Positions 24,771 to 34,001 of a stretch of DNA of 64,000 nt are shown here, in pieces; positions within the stretch are counted from its first letter, which is position 1; each line of letters starts with the position of its first letter. Below the pieces are notes generated by a model that ran no database searches, had not been told where the DNA came from, and saw nothing but the letters and a program-made list of their open reading frames with translations. A program made the translations under genes and the position numbers. Where the stretch lies: contig NZ_OX241534.1 of assembly GCF_945836005.1 (NCBI RefSeq), forward strand, positions 1,784,275 through 1,848,274, in the 5' to 3' direction. Source of the stretch: Candidatus Nitrosacidococcus sp. I8 (GTDB lineage Bacteria > Pseudomonadota > Gammaproteobacteria > Nitrosococcales > Nitrosococcaceae).

Positions 24771-26477
24771 ATGGGCGATTCCTTAATAACCACCTTATCT
24801 GCTGCTTTTGGATTTGCATTAATACTAGGATTTATTGCTGCAAAAATTAGGCTTCCTGCACTTGTAGGCTATTTACTTGCGGGCATTCTCATTGGTCCCT
24901 TTACTCCTGGGCTTGTAGTTGATATGGAAATAGCCCAACAATTTTCTCAAATAGGCATTATGCTACTGATGTTTGGAGTAGGATTAAATTTATCTTTAGG
25001 GGATATACTTTCGGTTCGAAAAATTGCCTTACCTGGATCAGTATTACAAGTTGCCGCATCAACAACTTTTGGTGCTACCTTATCTTATTCTTGGGGATGG
25101 GAATGGGGTCATGCAATAGCTTTTGGTTTATCAATTTCAATAGCCAGTACTGTAGTTTTACTAAGATCTCTTGAAATGCACGGACTTTTCGGATCTATTA
25201 ATGGAAAGATTACTATTGGCTGGTTTGTCGTGCAAGACATATTGACTGTATTGGTCCTTGTATTACTACCTCCTCTAGCAGGATGGTTGGGAGGGAATGC
25301 CCATCCTAGCGAAACAGAGACTAGTCTTGCCTTAGAGCTTACGCTTACTTTAGGTAAGGTTGCTTTATTTATTGCTTTAATGCTTATTGTAGGTCGTCGC
25401 CTATTTCCTTGGATGCTATGGAAGATAGCAGGAACAGGATCTCATGAATTATTTACCCTCTCTGTAGTTGCAGTGGCTATAAGTATTGCTTATGGTGCCT
25501 CTATGCTTTTTGGAGTATCTATCGCATTAGGAGCATTTTTCGCTGGAATGGTGCTTAGAGAATCAAAGCTTAGTCACCGAGCGGCTACTGAATCTCTTCC
25601 TCTTAGGGATGCTTTTGCTGTACTGTTTTTTGTCTCTGTAGGCATGTTATTTAATCCTCAAGTGCTCATGGATCAGCCTTTAAAAGTATTAGAAGTAGTT
25701 GCAGTGATTATGATTGGTACTCCGCTAGTCTCTACATTAATAGTACTCAGTCTTCGCTATCCATTAAATACAGCATTAGTTATTTGGGCAAGTCTTTCCC
25801 AAATTGGTGAGTTCTCCTTCATTTTGACTAATGTTGGTATCCAGCTTGGCTTGCTCTCTATTGATGCCCAAAGCCTAGTATTAGCAGCCGCTCTTATTTC
25901 TATCGCAGTTAATCCTTTAATATTTAGAGCAATTAAACCTATGCAGATATGGATACGCTCTAAATCTGCTTTAGCTAGAATTGTAGAACGTCCAGATGAT
26001 CCTCTAGCAAAACTTCCTATGTATACTGAAAGAAAATTTCTTGCCGATCAAATAGTTTTAATTGGCTATGGTCGAGTAGGTCATCGTATTGGAGAAGCTC
26101 TTGCTCATACTAATACTCCTTACGTAGTAGTAGAAGAAAATAGAGAAGTTGTAGAAAAACTAAGAGAAAAAGGAATTCCTGCTGTTTCAGGTGATGCTGG
26201 AGACTCGTCAGTACTTATTCAAGCACATATTGCTCGAGCAGGTATGCTCATCATTGCTATCCCTGATATCCTAAGTACACGTAAAATGATTACTACTGCC
26301 CGTACCTTAAACCCTCAGATTAAAATTATTATTCGTACTCATAGCGAAGAAGAATTAAACCTTTTAGAGCAAGAAGGTGTGGGTAAAGTGTTTTTCGGAG
26401 AAAGTGAGCTTGCAGCAAGTATGATTAACTACATTCTCAACCAGCTTGAACCGAAAGAAGAAAACCAAAGTGCATAA
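24771..26477 (+). CDS. ybaL: YbaL-like CPA2 cation:proton antiporter with TrkA-N domain
   Basis: A 568-residue Kef-type antiporter, close to YbaL in layout: RLPALVGYLLAGILIGPFTPG near the N-terminus (part shown: LVGYLLAGILIGPFTPG, 31-47), FVVQDILTVLVL at 152-163 with the ion-binding Asp, SLSQIGEFSFIL at 341-352, and a C-terminal RCK domain with GYGRVG at 432-437. It differs enough from the antiporter two genes upstream that a recent duplication is unlikely. A terminator follows. Confidence 0.9.
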   Translation: MGDSLITTLSAAFGFALILGFIAAKIRLPALVGYLLAGILIGPFTPGLVVDMEIAQQFSQIGIMLLMFGVGLNLSLGDILSVRKIALPGSVLQVAASTTFGATLSYSWGWEWGHAIAFGLSISIASTVVLLRSLEMHGLFGSINGKITIGWFVVQDILTVLVLVLLPPLAGWLGGNAHPSETETSLALELTLTLGKVALFIALMLIVGRRLFPWMLWKIAGTGSHELFTLSVVAVAISIAYGASMLFGVSIALGAFFAGMVLRESKLSHRAATESLPLRDAFAVLFFVSVGMLFNPQVLMDQPLKVLEVVAVIMIGTPLVSTLIVLSLRYPLNTALVIWASLSQIGEFSFILTNVGIQLGLLSIDAQSLVLAAALISIAVNPLIFRAIKPMQIWIRSKSALARIVERPDDPLAKLPMYTERKFLADQIVLIGYGRVGHRIGEALAHTNTPYVVVEENREVVEKLREKGIPAVSGDAGDSSVLIQAHIARAGMLIIAIPDILSTRKMITTARTLNPQIKIIIRTHSEEELNLLEQEGVGKVFFGESELAASMINYILNQLEPKEENQSA

Positions 26478-26487
26478 AACAATAAAA

Positions 26488-26515
26488 AAGGCTAGTAAAT
26501 TATTTTACTAGCCTT
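26488..26515. terminator. Terminator of tRNA-Met, shared with the antiporter transcript
   Basis: A 12-bp perfect stem (AAGGCTAGTAAA and TTTACTAGCCTT) with a four-base loop. On the minus strand it is followed by a run of T residues (complement of 26483-26489), so it is a strong terminator for the leftward tRNA-Met. The plus side has no T-run, so termination of the antiporter transcript would be weaker. Confidence 0.85.
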
Positions 26516-26524
26516 AATCAAAAA

Positions 26525-26601
26525 TGGTGGCTATGGGTGGACTTGAACCACCGACCTCAGCATTATGAGTGCCGCGCTCTAACCAGCTGAGCCACATAGC
26601 C
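26525..26601 (-). tRNA. tRNA-Met, elongator (anticodon CAT)
   Basis: A 77-nt cloverleaf on the minus strand. Acceptor arms GGCTATG and CATAGCC are followed by discriminator A and encoded CCA. The anticodon stem CGGCA/TGCTG closes the loop CTCATAA. The closed first acceptor pair excludes initiator tRNA, and the overall similarity to E. coli metT/metU rather than ileX favours elongator Met over the lysidine tRNA-Ile. Confidence 0.93.
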
Positions 26602-26642
26602 TAAATAAAATTAGGTAGAAAAAAGAAATCTATTTTTTATAG

Positions 26643-26663
26643 ATTATAAAGACTGCTATTATA
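26643..26663 (-). promoter_or_regulatory. Candidate promoter -10 elements for tRNA-Met
   Basis: Two perfect TATAAT hexamers on the minus strand (26643-26648 and 26658-26663) lie 42 and 57 bp before the mature tRNA 5' end. The -35 elements are poor. A 7-bp inverted repeat (26627-26633/26639-26645) overlaps the nearer one. Confidence 0.35.
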
Positions 26664-26703
26664 CATGAAAAATTCCATGCTAAAAATATCTACTAAATAA
26701 TAC

Positions 26704-27024
26704 TTATTTATAAAAAATAGCTAACCAAATAGTCAAATTATTTGGATCTGTCCAAGTAACTCTGTGTTTAGTATGAGCAGGAATATTAAGGTAACTACCC
26801 TTTGATAAGATATGCTCTAAGCCATCTTCTAACATTAAAGATGCTTTTCCTTCTATAACCATTACCCATTCATTTTCATCTTGATCGTACCATTTAGAAT
26901 CAGGTGTAATATAGCCTTTAGATACGATCCGTTCAATCTTTATATTTTGATAAGATAAAATAGTTTCAAAAACTTCTTTCTCTAAATTTTCTGGTAATGA
27001 ATCCAAGATATTAGAGAGCATCAT
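26704..27024 (-). CDS. Cupin-domain protein
   Basis: A single-domain cupin of 106 residues from the ATG at 27024. A TTG seven codons further upstream would also be in frame but adds a hydrophobic stretch unlike the family. The two cupin motifs are seen: SKWYDQDENEWVMVIEGKA and GSYLNIPAHTKHRVTWT, with only part of the usual metal ligands (E and the later HTKH). Its function is unknown. It follows ychF by 46 bp on the same strand, and so is probably in that transcript. Confidence 0.78.
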   Translation of the reverse strand: MMLSNILDSLPENLEKEVFETILSYQNIKIERIVSKGYITPDSKWYDQDENEWVMVIEGKASLMLEDGLEHILSKGSYLNIPAHTKHRVTWTDPNNLTIWLAIFYK

Positions 27025-27070
27025 AAAGACCAGCCATATAGCCAATTTATAGCTGCTTGATTATCTATCA

Positions 27071-28162
27071 CTACACATTAAAACGAAAATGCATGATATC
27101 CCCATCCTGCACGATGTAATCTTTTCCTTCAAGCCGCCACTTACCTGCTTCTTTTGCCCTTTGCTCCCCACGATAAGTGATAAAATCTTCATAGCTGATA
27201 ACCTCAGCACGAATAAATCCTTTTTCAAAATCAGTGTGTATTGCTCCTGCAGACTCGGGTGCTGTGGCATTAATAAGCGTTGTCCAAGCGCGGACTTCTT
27301 TAGGTCCTGCAGTAAAGAAAGTTTGCAGTCCAAGTAATTGATAACCCGCTTGAATTACTCGATTAAGCCCTGGTTCTTTAATCCCTAATTCGGCCAAAAA
27401 TTCTATTTTTTCTCCCTCCTCTAATGTAGCAAGCTCAGTTTCTATTGCTGCACAAACTGGAACTACTTTAGAGCTTTCTGCTGAGGCGAAGTTTTGCACT
27501 TGTTTTAGCCATGGATTATTTTGCAATCCATCCTCTGCTATATTTGCAATATAAAGTGTGGGTTTAATAGTAAGTAAGTGTAGATGTTGAAGCTGGCTTT
27601 GCTCTTCTTCAGCAAGCTTAAGTGTTCTTATTAGTATTCCTTGGTTAAGGCCGTCTTGCACTTTTTCGAGAGTTGCCTTTAGAGATAAGGCTTCCTTATC
27701 TTGAGAGCGTGCTGCTTTAGTTGTTCGAGCTAAAGATTTTTCAACAGTCTCTAAATCTGCTAAGGCAAGTTCTGTATTAATAATTTCTATATCTCTTAAG
27801 GGGTCTACCTTTCCAGCTACATGAATAATATTAGGATCATCAAAGCAACGTACTACTTGAGCAATTGCATCAGTTTCTCGAATATGAGCCAAAAATTGAT
27901 TCCCTAATCCTTCACCTTGAGAAGCACCAGCTACTAATCCTGCGATATCTACAAAAGTAATAGTCGTAGGAAGTGTTTGTTGAGGATTTACAATTGTAGC
28001 GATACTACTAAGTCTTGGATCAGGTACAGGTACTATACCTATATTAGGATCAATAGTGCAAAAAGGATAATTTTGGGCATCTATCCCCGCCTGAGTGAGT
28101 GCATTAAATAAGGTAGATTTACCTACATTGGGTAACCCTACGATCCCACATTTAAACCCCAT
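27071..28162 (-). CDS. ychF: Redox-regulated ATPase YchF
   Basis: Obg-related, ATP-preferring P-loop protein of 363 residues that binds ribosomes and answers oxidative stress. The P-loop GLPNVGKST is at 8-16, followed by [14 protein letters not shown]. The C-terminal TGS domain carries [13 protein letters not shown] and the final [10 protein letters not shown]. Placement after pth is conserved throughout proteobacteria. Confidence 0.97.
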   Translation of the reverse strand: MGFKCGIVGLPNVGKSTLFNALTQAGIDAQNYPFCTIDPNIGIVPVPDPRLSSIATIVNPQQTLPTTITFVDIAGLVAGASQGEGLGNQFLAHIRETDAIAQVVRCFDDPNIIHVAGKVDPLRDIEIINTELALADLETVEKSLARTTKAARSQDKEALSLKATLEKVQDGLNQGILIRTLKLAEEEQSQLQHLHLLTIKPTLYIANIAEDGLQNNPWLKQVQNFASAESSKVVPVCAAIETELATLEEGEKIEFLAELGIKEPGLNRVIQAGYQLLGLQTFFTAGPKEVRAWTTLINATAPESAGAIHTDFEKGFIRAEVISYEDFITYRGEQRAKEAGKWRLEGKDYIVQDGDIMHFRFNV

Positions 28163-28190
28163 AGCTCAATAAATACCTTTGTAATTTATT

Positions 28191-28772
28191 TTAATTAGTG
28201 CTGTGTAGTTGATGCATCGCTTTTTCTATCTCTCCAGCCAAGACTGTAGGAATAATCTCTACACTCCTGCCTATAGCTTCCTCAATAACCTGCTGATCTA
28301 ATAATGATGGCGGATTTAATACATAATTTACTACATCTTGTTTTACTTTAGGATGCCCTATACCTAAGCGTAAGCGGAGAAAATTCTTTTGATTAAGATG
28401 GCTAATAATATCTCTTAAACCATTATGCCCACCATGCCCACCTTCTCTCTTAATGCGAGCTACTCCTGGAGGTAAATCTAATTCGTCATGGATGATAAGT
28501 AATTGATTGAGAGGGACCTTATAATAATTTAAAAGAGCAAATACTGCTTGCCCGCTATGATTCATAAAAGTGGTAGGTTTAAGCAATAGTAAATTATGAC
28601 CATGCCAGTTAATATGGACATATTCCCCAAAAAATTTGGATTCTATCTTAAAGTAAGCGGCTAGATTTTTTGCTAGAAAATTTAGCCACCAAAATCCTAC
28701 ATTGTGGCGAGTATAAGTATATTTCTCCCCAGGATTACCTAATCCAATGAGTGCCCAGGGGGTTAAACTCAT
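28191..28772 (-). CDS. pth: Peptidyl-tRNA hydrolase
   Basis: Releases peptides from prematurely dropped peptidyl-tRNA. The 193-residue monomeric enzyme has the GLGNPG motif at 10-15, catalytic H23 in [11 protein letters not shown]71 in TFMNHSG, and D96 in [11 protein letters not shown]. The [12 protein letters not shown] segment that grips the tRNA is present. It lies 9 bp downstream of rplY and 28 bp upstream of ychF. Confidence 0.97.
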   Translation of the reverse strand: MSLTPWALIGLGNPGEKYTYTRHNVGFWWLNFLAKNLAAYFKIESKFFGEYVHINWHGHNLLLLKPTTFMNHSGQAVFALLNYYKVPLNQLLIIHDELDLPPGVARIKREGGHGGHNGLRDIISHLNQKNFLRLRLGIGHPKVKQDVVNYVLNPPSLLDQQVIEEAIGRSVEIIPTVLAGEIEKAMHQLHSTN

Positions 28773-28781
28773 AACAGAAAA

Positions 28782-29405
28782 TTACTCAGCAGGTTCTTCT
28801 CCATCAGAATCGCTAGTAGATGTTTTTGGCTTATGAATAGTAACTACAGGCTGATTATGATCTTCCCCTAATTTCAGGGATGGAATTTCTACCCCTTCTG
28901 GTAGTTTTAAATCAGCTAAATGCAACGATTTACCTACTTCTAAATCAGTAATATCTACTTGAATATATTCAGGTAAATCTTTTGCATAGCAGCTAATTTC
29001 TACTTCATTTAGTTGGTGAGATACGACACCCCCATCTCGTTTTACTGCTGGAGCTGCATCATGACCGATAAAGTGTAGAGGAACATGCATAGATAACTTA
29101 TGGGTAGCACTTACCCTTAATAAATCCATGTGAACTAATTTATTAGGGTTTTGAGGTGCTCTTTGTAAGGCTTTAAGTACCACACTTTCTTTTTTTCCAC
29201 TTACATCAATTGTGAGTATATGAGAATAAAACGCCTCATGCCCTAGGTGCTGAGTCAATATATTATGATCAAAAACTAGTGAAATAGATGGTTTTTCAGC
29301 ACCATATAGAATAGCAGGCACTTTGCCTGCACGACGGAGGCGGCGGCTCGCCCCTTTACCTTGTGTATTACGGATATTTGCACTTAATTGAAATATATTC
29401 TCCAT
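28782..29405 (-). CDS. rplY: 50S ribosomal protein L25 (CTC type)
   Basis: A 207-residue L25/TL5/CTC protein: the N-terminal 5S rRNA-binding domain (RNTQGKGASRRLRRAGKVPA, then ILYG) is joined to a C-terminal beta domain. This is the longer form, compared with the 94-residue E. coli protein, and is usual in pseudomonads and relatives. It lies 71 bp after prs. Confidence 0.96.
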   Translation of the reverse strand: MENIFQLSANIRNTQGKGASRRLRRAGKVPAILYGAEKPSISLVFDHNILTQHLGHEAFYSHILTIDVSGKKESVVLKALQRAPQNPNKLVHMDLLRVSATHKLSMHVPLHFIGHDAAPAVKRDGGVVSHQLNEVEISCYAKDLPEYIQVDITDLEVGKSLHLADLKLPEGVEIPSLKLGEDHNQPVVTIHKPKTSTSDSDGEEPAE

Positions 29406-29476
29406 TTCTTTATTACTCTCCTGCTAGCAAGTCAATATGCTATTACTAATATAATTAATGATCTTAAATTAAATTA

Positions 29477-30493
29477 CTATTCTACGAATATAGAACTCAC
29501 AGATTCTTCAGTATTTATTCGATATATGGTTTCAGCTAAAATTTCAGCAACACTAAGCTGTCGAATCTTCTTGCAATTGAAAGCTTCCTTATGCAAAGGA
29601 ATAGTATCTGTGACTACTAATTCATCTAACATAGATTGCTCAATATTATTAATTGCTAATCCTGAAAGCACAGGATGGGTACAGTAAGCAATCACCCGTT
29701 CTGCCCCATTTTGTTTAAGTGCCCGTGCTGCTTCACATAGAGTACCCGCCGTATCAACAAGATCGTCAACTAGCACACAGGTACGATTTTTCACATCCCC
29801 AATAATATGCATTATTTTAGCTTGATTAGGGCGAGGTCGGCGCTTATCAATAATTGCTAATTCAACTTCTAGCTGCTTTGCGAGTGCCCGTGCCCTAACA
29901 ACGCCACCTACATCTGGAGAAACTACCATTAGATTAGGATATTCATGCTTCCAAACATCGCTTAGTAAAATTGGTGATGCATAGACATTATCTACAGGTA
30001 GATTAAAAAAACCTTGGATTTGCTCAGAGTGAAGATCTACCATAAGTACTCTATCAATACCAGCAACTGTAATCATGTTAGCAACTACTCTGGCACTAAT
30101 TGGTACTCTTGCTGATCTAGGTCTTCGATCTTGCCTAGAATAACCAAAATAAGGAATGACTGCAGTTATTCTTTTAGCTGAGGAGCGACGAACTGCATCT
30201 ACTAATATTAGTAACTCCATCAAATTATCATTAGTAGGTGCACAGGTTGGCTGAATAATAAAAACATCCTTACCTCGTACACTCTCCATGAGCTCCACCA
30301 TAACTTCCCCATCACTAAACTGACCAACAAGTGCCTTTGTTAGAGGAAGACCTAGGTAAGATGCTATGTCTCTAGCAAGCTGTGGGTGAGCATTTCCACT
30401 TAGGATTAGCATCCGCATCCGACATAAGGATTCGGATATAGCACTTACATCCCTCTGAGAATAGGTATGAATTTTTTTCTCAAATGCAGCCAC
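29477..30493 (-). CDS. prs: Ribose-phosphate pyrophosphokinase
   Basis: Makes PRPP from ribose 5-phosphate and ATP for nucleotide, histidine and tryptophan synthesis. Key segments are [13 protein letters not shown], the flexible-loop region [17 protein letters not shown], and the PRPP loop [12 protein letters not shown]. From the GTG at 30493 the product has 338 residues, about 23 more than usual at the N-terminus. Internal ATGs at residues 26 and 28 would give the usual length, but neither start has a strong ribosome binding site. It follows tRNA-Gln. Confidence 0.93.
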   Translation of the reverse strand: MAAFEKKIHTYSQRDVSAISESLCRMRMLILSGNAHPQLARDIASYLGLPLTKALVGQFSDGEVMVELMESVRGKDVFIIQPTCAPTNDNLMELLILVDAVRRSSAKRITAVIPYFGYSRQDRRPRSARVPISARVVANMITVAGIDRVLMVDLHSEQIQGFFNLPVDNVYASPILLSDVWKHEYPNLMVVSPDVGGVVRARALAKQLEVELAIIDKRRPRPNQAKIMHIIGDVKNRTCVLVDDLVDTAGTLCEAARALKQNGAERVIAYCTHPVLSGLAINNIEQSMLDELVVTDTIPLHKEAFNCKKIRQLSVAEILAETIYRINTEESVSSIFVE

Positions 30494-30550
30494 TGGATTT
30501 ACTTCTAATTAAGAGAAGGTATTGATATCTTATTTATTAAGATGGAGTTA

Positions 30551-30625
30551 TGGCTGGGGTGCCAGGATTCGAACCTGGGAATGCGGGGATCAAAACCCCG
30601 TGCCTTACCTCTTGGCGACACCCCA
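30551..30625 (-). tRNA. tRNA-Gln (anticodon TTG)
   Basis: A 75-nt cloverleaf on the minus strand with acceptor arms TGGGGTG/CACCCCA, discriminator G and encoded CCA. The anticodon stem CGGGG/CCCCG closes the loop TTTTGAT, giving TTG for CAA codons. It lies between ispE and prs, where a tRNA-Gln is found in many gammaproteobacteria. It probably shares their transcript, starting 20 bp after the ispE stop. Confidence 0.97.
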
Positions 30626-30645
30626 ATAATTATAGTACTGAATAT

Positions 30646-31494
30646 CTATTTTAAGATTCTATTTTTAGACAGATAGTCTTGTAATAGAGATTCATTATAC
30701 CCCTTTGTAATGATTCCTTTCCAGAGAGTAGGCATTTTTTTTAACACTTCTAATGCTTCTTGTTTTGTATCAAATAATCCAAAAATGCTACTTCCTGTCC
30801 CTGTCATTCTAGTTAATGTAAATTGAGATAACCAATAGATGATCTCCCCTATTATAGGGTATCTCTGACATACTATTGGTTCAAGTACATTTTCTCCTTT
30901 CCCCTCCATGTAATCTGCTATAGTAATAGATTCGCAATTTCTTTTCAATTCATCTGATGAAAATACCTCCTTAGTAGAAACTTGTGCTGGAGGTATAACT
31001 AGGAGATACCAAGCTTCTTTAGGATTAATTGATACTAATTTTTCCCCTACACCCTCAGCCCATGCTGCATGACCATAAATAAAGATAGGAACATCAGCAC
31101 CTAAACGCAACCCTAACTCGCTAAGTTCTGCTATAGAGAGGTTAGTTTTCCATAGATCATTTAAAGCAACCAATACAGTTGCTGCATCTGAACTTCCTCC
31201 ACCCAATCCTCCTCCCATAGGAAGATTTTTATAAAGCGAAAGCTTAACACCTTGGCTATATCCTGTCTCTTTTTGTAAGAGCAGTGCAGCCCTGTATACT
31301 AGATCTTTTTCTTTAGGGATATTAGCAAGAGGTGTATATACAATATTTTTGTTAGGAGATAATTTAAATGTAAGCCAATCACAATAGCCGATAAATTGAA
31401 AAGCAGTTTGGAGTAAATGGTAACCGTCAGATCTACGTCCTGTGATATGAAGAAATAAATTTAATTTAGCAGGTGCAGGATAGGTAAAAAACAT
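30646..31494 (-). CDS. ispE: 4-diphosphocytidyl-2-C-methyl-D-erythritol kinase
   Basis: GHMP kinase of the MEP isoprenoid pathway, 282 residues. Catalytic K10 (PAPAKLNLFLHITGRR) and D134 (LGADVPIF) are present, and the ATP loop PMGGGLGGGSSDAAT spans 92-106. It is 6 bp downstream of lolB. With ispB, it belongs to the isoprenoid and quinone supply encoded in this window. Confidence 0.96.
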   Translation of the reverse strand: MFFTYPAPAKLNLFLHITGRRSDGYHLLQTAFQFIGYCDWLTFKLSPNKNIVYTPLANIPKEKDLVYRAALLLQKETGYSQGVKLSLYKNLPMGGGLGGGSSDAATVLVALNDLWKTNLSIAELSELGLRLGADVPIFIYGHAAWAEGVGEKLVSINPKEAWYLLVIPPAQVSTKEVFSSDELKRNCESITIADYMEGKGENVLEPIVCQRYPIIGEIIYWLSQFTLTRMTGTGSSIFGLFDTKQEALEVLKKMPTLWKGIITKGYNESLLQDYLSKNRILK

Positions 31495-31500
31495 GGTTTA

Positions 31501-32118
31501 TTAACCTAAATTCCATTGTTGAATAACTAAGCGGACTTTAAGTTGTGGGCTATTTAAAAATATCTTTTCTGGTAAATCTTGCTGTTTAATTTTTTTATAC
31601 TCTTGATAGTGAATATGCCAATTTCCTTGGTGTAAACTTTCTAAGCGCCCCCAAGAATCCAAAAGCAGTTTTTTTGTAGATAGCTTAGGGGCAGGTAATC
31701 CTAACACCCAATAATTTAGGCTATCTATAGGTAAAGACCACCCAAGTCTTGATTGAAGTAAATGATCAGAAGAAGCTGCGGTCACTGGTTCTTCTTTTGG
31801 TAACTGTAAAGTGACCAAATTATAATCACCGTGAAGTACTACCTTACCTTGCCCAAAAGGGAATATCCAAGAAATATCATATATATCGTTTTTCTGGGAC
31901 CAATATAAGGTGCCTGATCCTGATTTTCTTTCCTCAATTGCTTGGATGCTTAAACGCCCTTTTAAATCCCAATTCTTTATACTTTGAAGAATAAACTGGC
32001 GCTCATGCCATACCTTTTGGGGATCTTCTGGTATAGGTCGATTTCCTGCACAACCTGTAATAAATAGAATTATCAACACTATGAAAATAGTTGAGCATCT
32101 TATTTTGCTCCATATCAT
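31501..32118 (-). CDS. lolB: Outer-membrane lipoprotein receptor LolB
   Basis: Accepts lipoproteins from LolA and inserts them into the outer membrane. The 205-residue precursor has a signal peptide ending in the lipobox FITGC (lipidated C23). The mature half shows the family's WDLKGRLSIQ and later WPFGQ-like strand IFPFGQGKVV. It overlaps the upstream TPR lipoprotein gene by 4 bp and precedes ispE, the usual gene order. Confidence 0.93.
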   Translation of the reverse strand: MIWSKIRCSTIFIVLIILFITGCAGNRPIPEDPQKVWHERQFILQSIKNWDLKGRLSIQAIEERKSGSGTLYWSQKNDIYDISWIFPFGQGKVVLHGDYNLVTLQLPKEEPVTAASSDHLLQSRLGWSLPIDSLNYWVLGLPAPKLSTKKLLLDSWGRLESLHQGNWHIHYQEYKKIKQQDLPEKIFLNSPQLKVRLVIQQWNLG

Positions 32119-33857
32119 TTTTGAAACCGCTGTATTACATTTAAGAGTACTTTACTATTTTGGTTATCTTCAAGAGCATGATCCCAAACTTTGCGGGCAC
32201 CGGACTCATCTCCCTTTAACCATAGCACCTCTCCAAGGTGAGCGGCAATTTCAGGATCTTTTCGAATCTCTATAGCTCTAAGTAAATAATGTACTGCTTT
32301 ATCATAATCTCCTAAACGGTAATGAATCCACCCCATGCTATCTAGAATAAATGCATTATTAGGTTTTAATTTCATCGCTTTTGAGACATATTCTAACGCT
32401 TCATTAAACCGATGAGTTTGTACTGCCAAGGTATAACCTAAAGCATTTAAGGCCTCTGCATTATCCGGGCTTGCTGTTAAAATATGATGGAGATCATTTT
32501 CCACAATATCCAATTTATTTAGATTTTCTGCAATCATTGCTCTTGCATAAAGTAGATCAATATCTTCTGGTTGATTTTCTAGAGCTTTACTATAGTAAGA
32601 CAACGCCTCTTCATAGCGGTCAGCGTTAGTAAGTATTTCTCCTTCTGCAAGCTGAAATCGTACTTTTTGTTCTGGGAATTTCTGGCTTAATAGACGTAAA
32701 TGATTCCGTGCCTCTTCTGTATAGTGCTGTTTAGCAAGCAAAATTGCTTGCCGAATTTGTGCATCAATCATAAGAGATCCCTGAGTTATAGAGGAGTACC
32801 AATTCATAGCAATTTCAGGGCGATTTTGTAATTCTGCAAGTCTACCTAGATAAAATCGTGCTTGAGTAGTACTTGGGTCTACTTTTAACAACTGCCGAAA
32901 ATAATCTTCTGCTTGTTTATATTCACGTTGATCTATAGCTAGGGCACCTTGACCTAGAAGTACATCCGGGTTTTCAGGCTGCTCTTGCTCCAATTGATTA
33001 AAGATCTTGTGAGCTTCTAAATCTGAGCCTACCCTCATCAAAGTTTGCCCATAAGCAAGACGTAAGAAAAAAGAAGCTTTTTTCTTACTTTTTACTGCTG
33101 ATCTTAGTACTCGAACTGATTCTTCATCCTTGCCTTGCTTCTCAAGAATATTAGCTTCCATTGCTACGATTTTATCTGAATTTTGGAACTGCTTACTAAT
33201 TTGGTTAATCGCTTGTAAGGATTCTTCAAGCTGATTTAATTCTAATGTAAGATAAGCATACCCATATAGAGCATCTGGATCTTTATTCTGAAATGCGTCT
33301 AACCCTCTCATAAGAGAGATAGCTGCTTTTGTATCTGGTGTTTTAATAAGTAACGCAGCAATCTGTAAGAAAATTTCTTCTTTCGAGTTAGCATTATAGG
33401 TAACAAGTTGGGCTAAATGGTTTTCAACTTCATTATATTTTTCTTGCTGCAAAAGCATTGCGATCAATACTTGTCTCGCATCTTCATTTTTAGGATCTAT
33501 TTGCACCCAAAGCTTAGATGCACGTGTGGCATAGCTAATGTTCCGTGCAAAAAGGGCAACACGTGTTGCCCTTTCAGCAAGACGAATATCTTGAGTAGAT
33601 TCTGCTGCAAGCAGATAATTTTCCATAGCATAAGTTATTTGCCCACGTTGTCCTGCGATTTCAGCAGAAATCAATTGATATAATAATTTAGGGGTTAACG
33701 AACCATATGAATAGCTACTTTTATTTTCCTTTTCTGTATATCCTAATGTATTTTTATCTATTTTTTCAGCAGCTAAGTTAGTCTTTGATAGAGTACAACT
33801 GACTAGCAGTAAAGATAAAGTTAGCTGAAAAACTAGTGGGAAAGGAGTTTGTTTCAT
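32115..33857 (-). CDS. TPR-repeat outer-membrane-type lipoprotein
   Basis: A 580-residue precursor with a signal peptide ending in the lipobox LLVSC (C21), followed by about 10 or more tetratricopeptide repeats (for example YGYAYLTLELNQLEESLQAI, AEDYFRQLLKVDPSTTQARF, and NALGYTLAVQTHRFNEALEY). It matches the large TPR lipoproteins commonly encoded upstream of lolB. Its partners are unknown; envelope protein assembly or lipoprotein transport is plausible from context. A 24-bp perfect palindrome occurs inside it at 33551-33574. Confidence 0.82.
   Translation of the reverse strand: MKQTPFPLVFQLTLSLLLVSCTLSKTNLAAEKIDKNTLGYTEKENKSSYSYGSLTPKLLYQLISAEIAGQRGQITYAMENYLLAAESTQDIRLAERATRVALFARNISYATRASKLWVQIDPKNEDARQVLIAMLLQQEKYNEVENHLAQLVTYNANSKEEIFLQIAALLIKTPDTKAAISLMRGLDAFQNKDPDALYGYAYLTLELNQLEESLQAINQISKQFQNSDKIVAMEANILEKQGKDEESVRVLRSAVKSKKKASFFLRLAYGQTLMRVGSDLEAHKIFNQLEQEQPENPDVLLGQGALAIDQREYKQAEDYFRQLLKVDPSTTQARFYLGRLAELQNRPEIAMNWYSSITQGSLMIDAQIRQAILLAKQHYTEEARNHLRLLSQKFPEQKVRFQLAEGEILTNADRYEEALSYYSKALENQPEDIDLLYARAMIAENLNKLDIVENDLHHILTASPDNAEALNALGYTLAVQTHRFNEALEYVSKAMKLKPNNAFILDSMGWIHYRLGDYDKAVHYLLRAIEIRKDPEIAAHLGEVLWLKGDESGARKVWDHALEDNQNSKVLLNVIQRFQK
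33551..33574. repeat. 24-bp perfect palindrome within the TPR lipoprotein gene
   Basis: The arms AAAGGGCAACAC and GTGTTGCCCTTT are exact reverse complements with no spacer, encoding ERATRVALF on the minus strand. The core CACGTG resembles the centre of parS, but the flanks do not match that site. Confidence 0.6.
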
Positions 33858-34001
33858 TAAAATATCTCCATTACTCCTTAAAAAATTTTCTAACTAAAAA
33901 AAGCAACTCTACACACAAGCTCAATTATACCGAATTTAATGAAAATTTAGTGATTTTTAAGATAGAATACACGGAGTATTTGTTTTAATGTTTACATTTT
34001 T

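Noticed and set aside
27061-27333. Minus-strand open frame overlapping the end of ychF
   Set aside because: It lies in another frame of the conserved YchF TGS domain and resembles nothing.
30527-30543. Hairpin ATCTTA/TAAGAT between tRNA-Gln and prs as a terminator
   Set aside because: The 6-bp A/T stem is weak and no T-run follows on the transcribed strand; prs is more likely co-transcribed with the tRNA.
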